Assembly: GCF_013386115.1 (NCBI RefSeq)
Contig: NZ_JACAOR010000014.1
Coordinates: 1 to 64,000 of the forward strand
Reading direction: 5' to 3'
Length of the DNA stretch: 64,000 nucleotides
DNA from: Pseudomonas gingeri
Lineage (GTDB): Bacteria > Pseudomonadota > Gammaproteobacteria > Pseudomonadales > Pseudomonadaceae
This document shows, piece by piece, positions 14,839 through 23,890 of the stretch. Under the pieces are notes generated by a model. It was not told the origin of the DNA, did not search any database, and saw only the letters and a list, made by a program, of their open reading frames with translations. The translations under genes were made by a program, and so were the position numbers. The number at the start of each line of letters is the position of its first letter. The first letter of the stretch is position 1.

Positions 14839-17328
14839 CTACAGCAGGGTAGGTCTATCCAGCGCTTGCCAGGCCTGCGCGTCGCGGGCATCGGTGCGGG
14901 TCAGCCAGAGGTCGCCATGGCGTTCCAGAGCTTCGGCGGGCCATTCCAGCACGTGCTGCAAGGCGATCTTCACCCGCCGGCCGGGGTCCGAGCCATCGCG
15001 CAGGTCCCAGTCGGCCTCGAACTCGCGCAGGTGCAGGGTATCGCCGCTGAAGTCGATGAACTGCGGCCGGTTGCCCAGCCAGTCCGGCGCGGTCCGCAAG
15101 GTGTGTGCCTCGAGGTCGAGCAGCAGGAGTTTCCAGGCGCGCCGGCCGTGTTCGAAATCGCGATGCTCCAGGTAGAGTCGGGTCAGCGCCAGGTAACGTC
15201 CCTGGGGCGACCAGATCATCGATGGTGCGAGGTCGGACAGGGCGCAGCCGGAAGCGGTCAGCAGGTGGCCGCCCAGGCGTGCGACCTGACCACGCAGCAG
15301 GTCGTTGCCGTACTCGGTGGCGGTGCCGAACAACCAGGCGGCGTCCAGCCCGCTGGGGGATGGCTGGATGAAGTCGCCCTCGGCGGTGGCGATCTGTGGC
15401 TGGTTGACCACCCGCCAGGCCGGCAACGGTTCCAGTGTGTCGACGCCGAGCTTGAGTCGGCGAAGCTCGTAATAGAGTAGCGAGTCTTCCCGGTAATGAC
15501 AGAACCCGCCGGCCTCTGCCGCCGGCCGGGCGGCTTCGGTAAAGCGCCGCAGGGGCGTGCCGGTGAGGTCCCGGGGCTGGCGCCCGCAGACCACCGCGAC
15601 GCTGAGGATGGCGTCGCGAAAATCCACCAGTTCGGCGAGGCGTACTGCCGGTCCGTCGAGCAGGCGGCGGGTCTGGGGATCGGCCACGACCACCCGATCC
15701 GGCATCGCCGGTGTGTCGGTAAAGGGCATCAGCGCCAGGTGACAGGCGTCCTCGCTGAGCCGATGCTCCAGGCGCCAGAGACCGGGCAGGTTCCAGGTGT
15801 CCCGCTGCGGGCCGACCAGTTCGCAACGGTAGCCGCCGACGGCGTCCTGGTTGTCCCGCTCCCAGATGAAACGGGCACGGCTGCCATCCTTGAAGGCCGC
15901 GGATTCGATCTGCACGGCGGATGCCTGCCCGTCGCTGTCCAGCGGCAATACCAGGCGGATGCGCGCACGGTTCCAGTCGGCATCCTGTTCCCGTCCGAGG
16001 GGATCGTGACCGACGAGGATTTCCGAATCGCTATGGATGTTGTGCAACTGGTAGCCGAAGCGCCCGTTGTCGGGTTGATTCAGCGGCAGGTAGCTTTCCA
16101 GCCAGACGAACTGTGCGTCCAGCGCCACCGGATCGCTCCAGTAGCCCGAGGGGCTGCGGTCGCTGGCGCTCCAGGGCGTGCGCAAGGCGCGCCAGCCCTG
16201 GCCCTGTTGCCAGAGCCACAGGCCATGGAGCTGGCCGGACGTTGGCGCGGTGGGCGTGGCGACACAGACCAGAAGCTGGCTGTCTTCGCTCCAGATCATC
16301 GGCGTCTGCGCCTTGACCAGCAGCGCTGCGGGTTCGCCGTCCAGGCTCAGGCGGTAGTCCGGATGCAGCAGCGGTGCCAGGGGTTGCTCCAGCTCCAGCA
16401 GGTTGGCGGGCAGGCTCAGTTGGCCTTCCAGCAGGTGCCGGCCGTCCGGGGAGCGCTGTTCGATCTGCTGCCGGGCCAGGGCCTGCTGCCAATGGCCGGG
16501 TTCGAGCCAGAGATCGCCGGCGGGCAGCAGGTCCACGGCGTCGGCGTCCTTGAGCAGCGTCTCCAGGGCGATCAGGTCCGCGCTGTTGTCCACCAGCGGG
16601 CTGTAGCGTCCGCCGAGGCCGTGCTCATTGAAGGTGTCCAGTTCCCAGAAACGATCGTTGTGACAACGATAGAGGCGGCGCAATGGCCGGTCGAGAATCA
16701 CCAGCCCCCAGTCCTGGCGCGACGGCACCGGTGCGGCGAAATAGCGGCCATCGCTGGAGAAGCGGGCCGACGAGCCGAGCCCCTCGAGCAGGATGCCGTC
16801 GGGAAACAGGTAGTCGCAGGTGACCGGACCGCCCATGGCGATTTCGCTGTAGTTGTAGACCCGGATCGGTTCGCCCTCCGGAGTGTGGGTCGGTTCCTGG
16901 CCGCCCCACGCACTGGCGCCGGCTTGACCGGAAGCCGGTTCGGGTTCCGGCACCAGGCCGAGCTTGCGTTCCCAGAGGCTCACACAGGCCAGTCCGGGGA
17001 AAATGGCGATAAAGGCGGCGGCGATGTTCCAGTACTCGGGGAGGGCGCGCCCCAGGCTGAAGCCCAGGCCGAACACCGCCGCGATCATCAGTCGGGCCGC
17101 ACCCCGTGCACCGGGTAGCCAGGCGAATCGCGCGCACAGCCACATCGCGCCGGCACAGCCGAGCACCACGGCGAAGGCGAGGGGTGGCGGCAGGATCATC
17201 ACGAAGAAAATCGGTACCACCAGCACCAGGATCTGCCAGATCAATTCCAGCAACAGGCGGCCTATGCTCTTTGATTCGTTGCTCTTTGATTCGTGGGTTT
17301 CGTTACGGGCGGCGCTCACGGATGACAT
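14839..17328 (-). CDS. Large membrane-anchored protein with propeller-like domain
   Basis: An 829-residue protein of no family I can name. Residues about 25-116 contain four close-packed hydrophobic segments, followed by a Pro/Gly-rich linker. The remaining 700 residues are soluble and contain spaced motifs of beta-propeller type, such as RFSSDGRYFAAP (about 190), MIWSEDSQLLVC, and MIWSPQGRYLALTRLY near the C-terminus, each before a strand ending in a hydrophobic ILD/LLLDLE run. The N-terminal cytoplasmic tail carries a perfect 5-residue repeat (ESKSN). The ATG is the first after a stop-free GC-rich upstream run and has only a weak Shine-Dalgarno, so the start is uncertain. It is isolated from the genes on both sides. 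Confidence 0.75.
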   Translation of the reverse strand: MSSVSAARNETHESKSNESKSIGRLLLELIWQILVLVVPIFFVMILPPPLAFAVVLGCAGAMWLCARFAWLPGARGAARLMIAAVFGLGFSLGRALPEYWNIAAAFIAIFPGLACVSLWERKLGLVPEPEPASGQAGASAWGGQEPTHTPEGEPIRVYNYSEIAMGGPVTCDYLFPDGILLEGLGSSARFSSDGRYFAAPVPSRQDWGLVILDRPLRRLYRCHNDRFWELDTFNEHGLGGRYSPLVDNSADLIALETLLKDADAVDLLPAGDLWLEPGHWQQALARQQIEQRSPDGRHLLEGQLSLPANLLELEQPLAPLLHPDYRLSLDGEPAALLVKAQTPMIWSEDSQLLVCVATPTAPTSGQLHGLWLWQQGQGWRALRTPWSASDRSPSGYWSDPVALDAQFVWLESYLPLNQPDNGRFGYQLHNIHSDSEILVGHDPLGREQDADWNRARIRLVLPLDSDGQASAVQIESAAFKDGSRARFIWERDNQDAVGGYRCELVGPQRDTWNLPGLWRLEHRLSEDACHLALMPFTDTPAMPDRVVVADPQTRRLLDGPAVRLAELVDFRDAILSVAVVCGRQPRDLTGTPLRRFTEAARPAAEAGGFCHYREDSLLYYELRRLKLGVDTLEPLPAWRVVNQPQIATAEGDFIQPSPSGLDAAWLFGTATEYGNDLLRGQVARLGGHLLTASGCALSDLAPSMIWSPQGRYLALTRLYLEHRDFEHGRRAWKLLLLDLEAHTLRTAPDWLGNRPQFIDFSGDTLHLREFEADWDLRDGSDPGRRVKIALQHVLEWPAEALERHGDLWLTRTDARDAQAWQALDRPTLL
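17266..17295. repeat. In-frame 15-bp tandem repeat
   Basis: GCTCTTTGATTCGTT followed by GCTCTTTGATTCGTG gives two nearly perfect 15-bp copies at the 5' end of the 829-residue gene. On the minus strand they encode ESKSN-ESKS. Because the unit is a multiple of three, copy number can change without a frameshift. Confidence 0.85.
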
Positions 17329-17515
17329 CCTGTGCGGTGATGGCGGAGGGCGAGTATGACGGTTGCCGTGGTCGCCTGGCATGTTTTGGCGTCGGGTTGT
17401 GGCGCCGGTCACAGGTCGTGTCGGTAGAACGCCGAGGGATATACAAGGTCTATATCGTTGTACAGGTTCATTTCTTGTCATACGCTTGCACGACCGCAAG
17501 CCTGGGAAGTCCGTG

Positions 17516-18481
17516 ATGTTAGCGCCGATAAAACCTGCCAACGAAACTGCCCGCGTGGAAACCCTGCGCTCGCTGAATATCCTCGATACCTCGCCCGAAG
17601 AGCGTTTCGATCGCCTGACCCGTCTGGCCAAGCGCTTGTTCAACGTGCCCATTGCCCTGGTCAGCCTGGTGGACGAGAACCGCCAGTGGTTCAAGTCCTG
17701 CGTGGGGCTGACGGTCAGCGAGACGCCGCGGGATATTTCCTTCTGTGGTCACGCGATTCTCGGCGATCAGGTGATGATGGTGCCGGATGCGGAAAATGAT
17801 GAGCGTTTCCATGACAACCCGCTGGTGACCGGCGAGCCGGGTATCCGCTTTTACGCCGGTTGCCCGCTGACGGTGGGCAATGGCAGCAAGCTGGGCACCT
17901 TGTGCCTGATCGACACGCGGCCACGTACCCTCGACGACGAAGAACGGGCGTTGCTGCGGGACCTGGCGCGCATGGCCGAGCAGGAGCTGGTGGCGGTGCA
18001 GATGGCGACCATGGACGAGCTGACGCTGTTGTCCAACCGCCGTGGTTTCGAGGCCCTGGCCAATCATGGCCTGGGTGTCTGCAAGCGCATGGACAAGCCG
18101 GCTTCGTTGCTGTTTTTCGACTTGAACGATTTCAAGCAGATCAACGATGTCTTCGGCCATGCCGAAGGCGACCTGGCGCTGAAGACCTTCGCCGATGTGC
18201 TGCGCATTGCCTTTCGCGAAAGCGATGTGATCGGTCGCCTGGGCGGCGACGAGTTCGTGGTGCTGCTGACCGGCACCGACCACGTTGAAACCAGCGCGAT
18301 CATGGCGCGCCTGCGCGAAACCCTGGATGAGCGCAACTCAGGGCAGCAGCGGGGTTATGACATTAACTTCAGCGTGGGGCAGATCGAATATGACGCCGAG
18401 CGCCATGAGACGGTCGCAGGTCTCCTTGCGGACGCCGACAAGGCGATGTACGCGCATAAACAGGCACTCAAACGCCGTTGA
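17516..18481 (+). CDS. Diguanylate cyclase with N-terminal GAF-like domain
   Basis: A 321-residue cytoplasmic protein that should make cyclic di-GMP. Residues about 10-155 form a GAF-like sensor (ETLRSLNILDTSPEERFDRL, FCGHAIL, FYAGCPLTV, LGTLCLID). The GGDEF domain starts near DELTLLSNRRGFEAL and has the intact catalytic motif GGDEF at 243-247. The allosteric inhibitory site RxxD is present as Arg234-Glu-Ser-Asp237, five residues before GGDEF, so product inhibition is expected. GGGAAG precedes the ATG at good spacing. The gene is divergent from the large membrane protein gene, with which no functional link is evident. The sensed ligand is unknown. Confidence 0.93.
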   Translation: MLAPIKPANETARVETLRSLNILDTSPEERFDRLTRLAKRLFNVPIALVSLVDENRQWFKSCVGLTVSETPRDISFCGHAILGDQVMMVPDAENDERFHDNPLVTGEPGIRFYAGCPLTVGNGSKLGTLCLIDTRPRTLDDEERALLRDLARMAEQELVAVQMATMDELTLLSNRRGFEALANHGLGVCKRMDKPASLLFFDLNDFKQINDVFGHAEGDLALKTFADVLRIAFRESDVIGRLGGDEFVVLLTGTDHVETSAIMARLRETLDERNSGQQRGYDINFSVGQIEYDAERHETVAGLLADADKAMYAHKQALKRR

Positions 18482-18485
18482 ACGC

Positions 18486-18503
18486 GGCCCGGTGAACCGG
18501 GCC
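18486..18503. terminator. Hairpin between convergent dgc and pbpG genes
   Basis: GGCCCGGT and ACCGGGCC pair perfectly around GA in a 35-bp convergent intergenic space. No T-tract on either side, so it may act with Rho or as an mRNA 3' stabiliser. Confidence 0.5.
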
Positions 18504-18516
18504 GGTTGATCCGTGG

Positions 18517-19452
18517 TTACTTTGCGGCCTGGGCGCCCACCTGGCGGTTCTTCAGGTTCTTGTCGGCCTTGTAGCGCAGGGCCACGTCCGGCACGCCGCC
18601 GCTCTTGCCGGTTTCCACCCAGTTGCGGATCCGACTGGCATCGGCGAAGTGGGTGTACTTGCCGAACGCATCGAGAATCACCAGGGCCACCGGGCGGTTA
18701 CCCATTTCGGTGACCAGCACCAGGCAATGGCCGGCCTGGTTGGTGAAGCCGGTCTTGGTGATCTTGATCTTCCAGCTGTCCTTGTTGATCAGGTGGTCGG
18801 TGTTGCGGAAACCCAGGGTGTAGTTGGGTTTGCGGAACGCCACGGTCTTTTCCTTGGTGGTGCTCAGCTCGCTCAACATCGGATAGTGACGCGCGGCCAT
18901 CAGCAGCTTGCTGAGGTCGCGGGCGGTGGACACGTTGTGGATCGACAGACCGGTCGGTTCGACATAGTGGGTATTGATCATGCCCAGGGACCTGGCCTTG
19001 GCATTCATCGCGGCGATGAACGCGGCATAGCCGCCCGGATAGTGGTGGGCGAGGCTGGCGGCGGCGCGGTTTTCAGATGACATCAGGGCAATCAGCATCA
19101 TCTCCTTGCGAGGCAGCTCGCTATTGAGCTTGACCCGGGAGAACACGCCTTTCATTTCCGGGGTGTCGCTGATGTTCACCGAGATGTACTCGTCCATCGG
19201 CAGCTTGGCGTCCAGTACGACCATGGCGGTCATCAGCTTGGTCACCGAGGCGATGGGCACGACCACGTCCGGGTTGCTGGAATACAGGGTCTTGTTGGTT
19301 TGCAGGTCGATCAGCAGGGCACTGCCGGAGGCGACTTGCAGGTGAGTGGTATCGCGAGGGGCCTGGGTGGTTTCACGCGCCTCGACGGTGGTTGCAGCGA
19401 CGGTGCCGGCCAGGACAAAAAAAAGGCCGAGGATGGAATGACGAATGTTCAC
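18517..19452 (-). CDS. pbpG: D-alanyl-D-alanine endopeptidase PbpG (PBP7)
   Basis: A 311-residue periplasmic peptidoglycan hydrolase of the S11 low-molecular-weight PBP family. A signal peptide spans about residues 1-25. The three catalytic motifs are intact: Ser69-Val-Thr-Lys72, Ser126-Glu-Asn128 and Lys233-Thr-Gly235. The protein lacks the long C-terminal amphipathic anchor of DacA/DacC and has the short C-terminus and internal features of PBP7 (YEPTGLS-like VEPTGLSIHN, PNYTLGFRNTDHL). It cleaves D-Ala-mDAP cross-links during wall remodelling. It is transcribed alone, convergent with the cyclase gene. The roughly 300 bp upstream of it hold no gene. Confidence 0.93.
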   Translation of the reverse strand: MNIRHSILGLFFVLAGTVAATTVEARETTQAPRDTTHLQVASGSALLIDLQTNKTLYSSNPDVVVPIASVTKLMTAMVVLDAKLPMDEYISVNISDTPEMKGVFSRVKLNSELPRKEMMLIALMSSENRAAASLAHHYPGGYAAFIAAMNAKARSLGMINTHYVEPTGLSIHNVSTARDLSKLLMAARHYPMLSELSTTKEKTVAFRKPNYTLGFRNTDHLINKDSWKIKITKTGFTNQAGHCLVLVTEMGNRPVALVILDAFGKYTHFADASRIRNWVETGKSGGVPDVALRYKADKNLKNRQVGAQAAK

Positions 19453-19696
19453 GCGGATGGACTCGCTAAAAATGGATATGCCGTTGGCAACGGGCTTTTC
19501 TTGAAAAAGCTTTCTGGAAAAAGCGTTACATTTTATGAATATAGTTCAGAAAGTTGCCACACCTCTGGAGATATTGGGCGTAACTGACACAAAATTTACT
19601 TTTGTCCTGCATCCATACTGGCCATAAGACATATGTTAGCCCAGGTCGGGACGGCGTTGTGGGGATCGCGGGCCTTTATTTCGAGGGTTTCAGCGA

Positions 19697-19724
19697 GGGG
19701 CGAGCCGCTGTGGGCACTCGCCCC
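19697..19724 (-). terminator. Hairpin downstream of aldehyde dehydrogenase
   Basis: GGGGCGAG and CTCGCCCC form an 8-bp stem with a 12-base loop, 30 bp after the stop of the minus-strand aldehyde dehydrogenase. The surrounding 19453-19753 region otherwise holds only the AT-rich pbpG promoter side and no gene. Confidence 0.5.
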
Positions 19725-19753
19725 GGGTCCATCAGGGGAGCATCAGCTTTTCA

Positions 19754-21133
19754 TCAGAGTTGAGCGCCGGCCATCAGCACATATTTGACGTGAACGTACT
19801 CTTCGATGCCGTAGTAGCTGCCCTCTCTGCCGTAGCCCGACTGCTTGACGCCGCCGAACGGAACGGAGGCGGTTCCCACCGAGCCGGAGTTGAGGATCAC
19901 CATCCCGGCTTCCAGGCCCCGGGCCAGGCGCAACGAGCGGCCGAGCGCACTGGTGTAGGCATAGGCGACCAGGCCGAACTCGGTCTGGTTGGCGCGTTCG
20001 ATGACTTCGGCCTCATCCTTGAAGGAATAGATCGCGAACACGGGACCGAAGATTTCGTTGCGTGCCAGCGGTGAGTCATCCGACAAGCCGGTGATGACGG
20101 TCGGTTCGTAGAACAGGCCGCCCTTGGCATGTGGCTTGCCGCCCGCGAGGATTTTCGCACCGGCAGCCCTGGCTTCCTCGACCAGGGCCACGACCTTGTC
20201 GAAGCCCATCTGGTTGACCATGGGGCCGACGACAAAGTCTTCCCGCAGGCCCTGGTCGACCTCGATCCCGGCCACGCTGGCTTTGACCCGCTTCACGAAG
20301 TCTTCAAAGATAGTGTTCTGTACGAATATCCGGTTGGGCGAAATGCACACCTGGCCCGAATTGCGCAGCTTCGCCCCGACCAGGCCTTTGACGGCTTCGT
20401 CGATATCGGCGTCCTGGAACACGATAAAGGGCGCGTTGCCTCCCAGTTCCATGGTCATCTTCTTGATGGTCGATGCGCATTGCGCGGCAAGGAGGCGACC
20501 GACCCCGGTCGAACCGGTGAAGGAGATCTTGCGGATGCGCGGGTCGCCGGTCAGGATCAGGCCGATCTCCCTGGGGTCGCCGACCACCACTTCGAGCACG
20601 CCTTCACCGATGCCGGCCTTGCGTGCGTATTCCAGCAGCTTGAAGGCGGTGAGCGGGGTGTCCTCGGCCGGCTTGATGACCATGGTGCAGCCCGCCGCGA
20701 GCGCGGTCGCCACCTTGCGGGTGATCATCATGAACGGGAAGTTCCACGGCGTGATCGCCGCGACAGGGCCAATGGCCTCTTTGGTCACTACCACGGAGGC
20801 ATGCTTGTCGTGGGTCGGGATCGTGTCGCCGTAGACACGCTTGGCCTCTTCGGCGTACCACTCGATAAACCCGAGGCCGTAGTCGATTTCGCCACGGGCT
20901 TCGGTCAGGCACTTGCCGTTCTCCCGGCACAGCAGTTCGGCGAAGGCTTCCTTGTCGGCCTTGACGCTGTCGTGCCAGCGTCTCAGGGTGTCGCTGCGTT
21001 CCTTCGCCAGTTTCGACGACCATTGCGGGAATGCCGCGCAAGCGCGATCAACCGCGGCCTTCACTTCGGCCGGGGTATTCTTGGCGACACGACCGACTTC
21101 TTCACCGGTTGCCGGGTTATAGACGATTAGCAT
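19754..21133 (-). CDS. NAD(P)-dependent aldehyde dehydrogenase (succinate-semialdehyde type)
   Basis: A 459-residue aldehyde dehydrogenase of the GabD/Sad-like group. The catalytic glutamate lies in MELGGNAPFIVF and the nucleophilic cysteine in RNSGQVCISPNR. The cofactor motif PWNFPFMMITRK and the FTGSTGVGR loop are intact, and the C-terminus ends with GREGSYYGIEEYVHVKYVLM. The N-terminus is short (LIVYNPATGEEV), like proteins of the Sad/YneI class. A 23-residue upstream extension is in frame, but CTCCGGAGAG precedes the start chosen. It is divergent from an AraC_N-type regulator 270 bp away, probably its controller. The real aldehyde substrate cannot be assigned from sequence alone. Confidence 0.9.
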   Translation of the reverse strand: MLIVYNPATGEEVGRVAKNTPAEVKAAVDRACAAFPQWSSKLAKERSDTLRRWHDSVKADKEAFAELLCRENGKCLTEARGEIDYGLGFIEWYAEEAKRVYGDTIPTHDKHASVVVTKEAIGPVAAITPWNFPFMMITRKVATALAAGCTMVIKPAEDTPLTAFKLLEYARKAGIGEGVLEVVVGDPREIGLILTGDPRIRKISFTGSTGVGRLLAAQCASTIKKMTMELGGNAPFIVFQDADIDEAVKGLVGAKLRNSGQVCISPNRIFVQNTIFEDFVKRVKASVAGIEVDQGLREDFVVGPMVNQMGFDKVVALVEEARAAGAKILAGGKPHAKGGLFYEPTVITGLSDDSPLARNEIFGPVFAIYSFKDEAEVIERANQTEFGLVAYAYTSALGRSLRLARGLEAGMVILNSGSVGTASVPFGGVKQSGYGREGSYYGIEEYVHVKYVLMAGAQL

Positions 21134-21403
21134 GAGGACTCTCCGGAGCTGGAATTGAAAGTGCGGCTGCAGTGCCCGTGGCCTGCAACCGTCCTTTTCC
21201 AAGCTACGCAGATCGGTCAGACAAGCGAATATCCGTTCATGTGCTTTGATTGCCCATTCCTATAAGCCTGGAGAGAGGGGCGCGCGCCCGGAATCCGGGA
21301 GTTACTGCGGGTTTCTCTCGATTGCTTGCCTGATCCTATGAGCGACGTATCCAGGAGCATCGCCGTCGGAGTACATTCCGGTTTTCCGCTGGAGGCAGGC
21401 GAC

Positions 21404-22342
21404 ATGGGCCATGACAACCCACGCACGGACCGCATTATCGAGTTGATGGGGCAGTTGGCGCCTGTCGAGGGATACAACCTGACACCGCTCGACGACGTGC
21501 GTTTTCTGCGCTCCAATCGTCCGCTCAACCGCACGCCGGTGCTTTACGATCCGGGCATCGTGATCGTCTGCCAGGGGCGCAAGCGTGGCTACCTGGGTGA
21601 AGACATCTACGTCTACGACGCGCAACACTACCTGGTGGTCTCGGTACCCGTGCCCTTCAGCATGGAGACGCAAGCCAGCGCAGCCGAGCCGATGCTGGCG
21701 GTGTATCTGCGCCTGGATTTCAACCTGGCCGCCGAGTTGATGCTGGAGCTTGATGAGGTCGCCGGGCTGGCCGAAGCCAAACCCAAGGGGATGTACTCCT
21801 CGCCGATGGATGACAAGCTGAGCGACTCACTCCTGCGCTTCCTGGAAGTGATGAGTGTCCCGGTCGAAGCGCGGATTCTCGGCCCGACGCTGATGCGGGA
21901 AATCTACTACCGCATCATCACCGGCGAGCAGGGCGGTTCGATGCGGGCCGCGCTCAATCGACAAGGCCAGTTCGGCAAGGTCGCCAGGGCCATACGCAAG
22001 ATTCATTCGTGCTACAGCCAGCACCTGGATGTCGAACAGCTGGCCAGGGAAGCGATGATGAGCGTGCCCAGTTTTCATTCGCACTTTCGCACGGTCACCG
22101 ACACCTCGCCGATGCAATACCTGAAGTCCACCCGCCTGCACCAGGCGCGCCTGCTGATGTTGAGAAACGACATTACCGCGGCGACGGCGTGCGCGATGGT
22201 GGGCTACGAAAGCGCCTCGCAGTTCAGTCGTGAGTTCAAGCGCTTTTTTGGTCGTACCCCGCAGGAAGAGATTCAGTGGATGAAACGGACCTATGCCTTG
22301 CCTGCTCCCACCAGCAGTTCCATTTATGTCTCGTCCCATTGA
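21404..22342 (+). CDS. AraC family regulator (AraC_N type)
   Basis: A 312-residue regulator with the AraC_N N-terminal domain (PF06719 type): YNLTPLDDVRFLRSNRPL, VLYDPGIVIVCQGRKRGYLG and YLVVSVPVPFSMET are all typical, followed by EILGPTLMREIYYRIITGEQG-like text (ARILGPTLMREIYYRI). The C-terminal half has two HTH units, LDVEQLAREAMMSVPSFHSHF and ATACAMVGYESASQFSREFK. The chosen ATG has GGAGG at 391-395 of 21,000 (21391-21395); an upstream in-frame start gives 26 extra residues without a good ribosome site. Members of this group commonly control adjacent oxidoreductase genes, and it is divergent from the aldehyde dehydrogenase. Confidence 0.9.
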   Translation: MGHDNPRTDRIIELMGQLAPVEGYNLTPLDDVRFLRSNRPLNRTPVLYDPGIVIVCQGRKRGYLGEDIYVYDAQHYLVVSVPVPFSMETQASAAEPMLAVYLRLDFNLAAELMLELDEVAGLAEAKPKGMYSSPMDDKLSDSLLRFLEVMSVPVEARILGPTLMREIYYRIITGEQGGSMRAALNRQGQFGKVARAIRKIHSCYSQHLDVEQLAREAMMSVPSFHSHFRTVTDTSPMQYLKSTRLHQARLLMLRNDITAATACAMVGYESASQFSREFKRFFGRTPQEEIQWMKRTYALPAPTSSSIYVSSH

Positions 22343-22460
22343 GGACTGAACATCGATTTTTGTGTATCGGCCCTGACATGTGATGGTGTCGGTCACGCAC
22401 AGCGATTAGCATCGCCACTTGATCGCGAACGGCGCTTTTCAAGACGTGAGGAATCGGGCA

Positions 22461-23021
22461 ATGCCAAAGGGTTTTATCAGCCGGGATTACCTGCCCATGG
22501 TGGTCGGGGCGGGGGTAGTGGCCGTGGTGCTGCTGGGGTTTGCCTTCTTTCCGAAGTCGGTCGACTGGTATGGCTGGATCCAGGCCGTGGGATTGATCGT
22601 CGGGCTGATGGTGGCGATTGCCGTGCCGGCGATCCAGCGCAAGCAGGCATTCCAGGTCGAACGCCGGCAACTGCGCGAGCGTGAAGTCGGTTATGCGCGG
22701 CGCCTGCATTACTTCGGGCTGGAGATCCTCGAGCTATTGGCGCGGATCACCGCCAGCCTGGCGCACTTGCGCGCGACCGACCGGCATCGCTACCAACGTA
22801 TCCTCGAGGACTTCCTGCAGCGGTTGTTCGAGTCCCACAAGCATGACCTCAACGATGACCGGATTGTCATCATTCACGAGTTGCGCAAGGTCGCCTACGC
22901 CCTCAGTGACGAACTGGAAAGCGGGCGTTCGGACCGCGTGGTGATGATCGAACTGGAGAAGCGCCTGCAGAAGCTGGTGCATCGCACCCAGATCAATTCC
23001 GCACAGGCCGAGCGCGGCTGA
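22461..23021 (+). CDS. Membrane protein with cytoplasmic helical domain, unknown function
   Basis: A 186-residue protein with two N-terminal hydrophobic segments (about residues 11-30 and 39-58) followed by roughly 125 residues of highly charged, helical sequence rich in Arg, Glu and Leu, likely facing the cytoplasm. No enzymatic motif is visible. The start follows GAGGAA at an acceptable distance. It lies alone between an AraC gene and a small minus-strand gene. I do not recognise a family beyond conserved hypothetical. Confidence 0.75.
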   Translation: MPKGFISRDYLPMVVGAGVVAVVLLGFAFFPKSVDWYGWIQAVGLIVGLMVAIAVPAIQRKQAFQVERRQLREREVGYARRLHYFGLEILELLARITASLAHLRATDRHRYQRILEDFLQRLFESHKHDLNDDRIVIIHELRKVAYALSDELESGRSDRVVMIELEKRLQKLVHRTQINSAQAERG

Positions 23022-23031
23022 TCGGCGCCCA

Positions 23032-23057
23032 TAAAAAAGCCCGCAACCAGTGCGGGC
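23032..23057 (-). terminator. Intrinsic terminator for the 60-residue gene
   Basis: On the minus strand GCCCGCA and TGCGGGC pair around a 5-base loop and are followed by a run of six T (AAAAAA on the plus strand). It is a canonical terminator 46 bp after the small gene. Confidence 0.8.
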
Positions 23058-23102
23058 AAGGGGTTGTGCGGAGCAACGCACGATTCGGGAACAGGTAGGC
23101 GG

Positions 23103-23285
23103 TCAGGCACCGAAGCTGTGCAGGTCCATGCGCTCGGACAAGGCCTTGGCCGCCGGCAGGGACGTGAAGGGACCGCTGATGGGGACGCCGTCGCGGACCA
23201 GGTACCAGCAGGCGAGCAGTCCCAGTTCCCTGAGCGAGGCGGGAACGGCGCTGCCGATAACGGACATGATCTGAACCTTGGGCAT
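23103..23285 (-). CDS. Small conserved-looking protein, unknown function
   Basis: A 60-residue protein beginning MPKVQIMSVIG and ending ERMDLHSFGA. The middle, YLVRDGVPISGPFTSLPAAK, resembles a short strand-turn-strand-helix unit of the kind seen in small regulatory or phage-derived proteins, but I cannot name the family. GGAGG lies 6 bases before the ATG and a strong intrinsic terminator follows the gene, both of which support real expression. The five codons upstream of this start are also open but lack a ribosome site. Confidence 0.7.
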   Translation of the reverse strand: MPKVQIMSVIGSAVPASLRELGLLACWYLVRDGVPISGPFTSLPAAKALSERMDLHSFGA

Positions 23286-23425
23286 AAGTACCTCCATCAA
23301 TCTATGGAGCTACCTTACGGGGATGGCGGTTCGGGGGAAAATCACCGCGCTCGATAGTGGACATCGACGAAATCAAGCCTTGCGCCATAACGGGGCATCG
23401 ACCGCAAGCGCTTGAACATGCCGGA

Positions 23426-23620
23426 TCAGTCGACGACCTGATCCAGCATGTTCACCACTTCCTGTTCGCTCAACAATCCCTTGCGAACCAGGTTCTCGGC
23501 CAGCAGCGAGAGAAACTTGGCCGTGCGATGGCCCTCCAGCTGCTTGAGTTCGGTGAGGGCGCTGTAGACCTTGCTGGAAGTGCAGAGGCCGGCGGTGCGA
23601 TGCGGGTTTTGCGTAGGCAT
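23426..23620 (-). CDS. Small hypothetical protein (64 aa)
   Basis: A 64-residue soluble protein with a predicted helical C-terminal two-thirds (SSKVYSALTELKQLEGHRTA, LLAENLVRKGLLSEQEVVNM). AAGGACG precedes the ATG at normal spacing. The composition and codon third positions look genuine. The final 30 residues resemble short dimerising helices found in small regulators, but this is only shape-based. The 270 bp between this gene and the next one at 23891 show no further gene. Confidence 0.65.
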   Translation of the reverse strand: MPTQNPHRTAGLCTSSKVYSALTELKQLEGHRTAKFLSLLAENLVRKGLLSEQEVVNMLDQVVD

Positions 23621-23890
23621 GGCTCGTCCTTGTTTTTATAGGTAGAAGTTTTCAGGGCGTATGGGCGATCTTGCCGATCGCTAATGGCACCCATATGACA
23701 GCCGTGTGAATACCTGCTCCGGGTGACGGCTTATGCATATCATGCGCCATTGGCCCTGCGTTGCTGTCTCGCTTGCGACCTTTACCACCGAAATTCAGAC
23801 CCGTCCTGTGACGCGTTCGTACTTTTCAGCAAGCCCAGAACGAGTCAGGCCCCGTCTTGCGAGCGGGGCCTGGGGTTCTTGCCTTGACGA

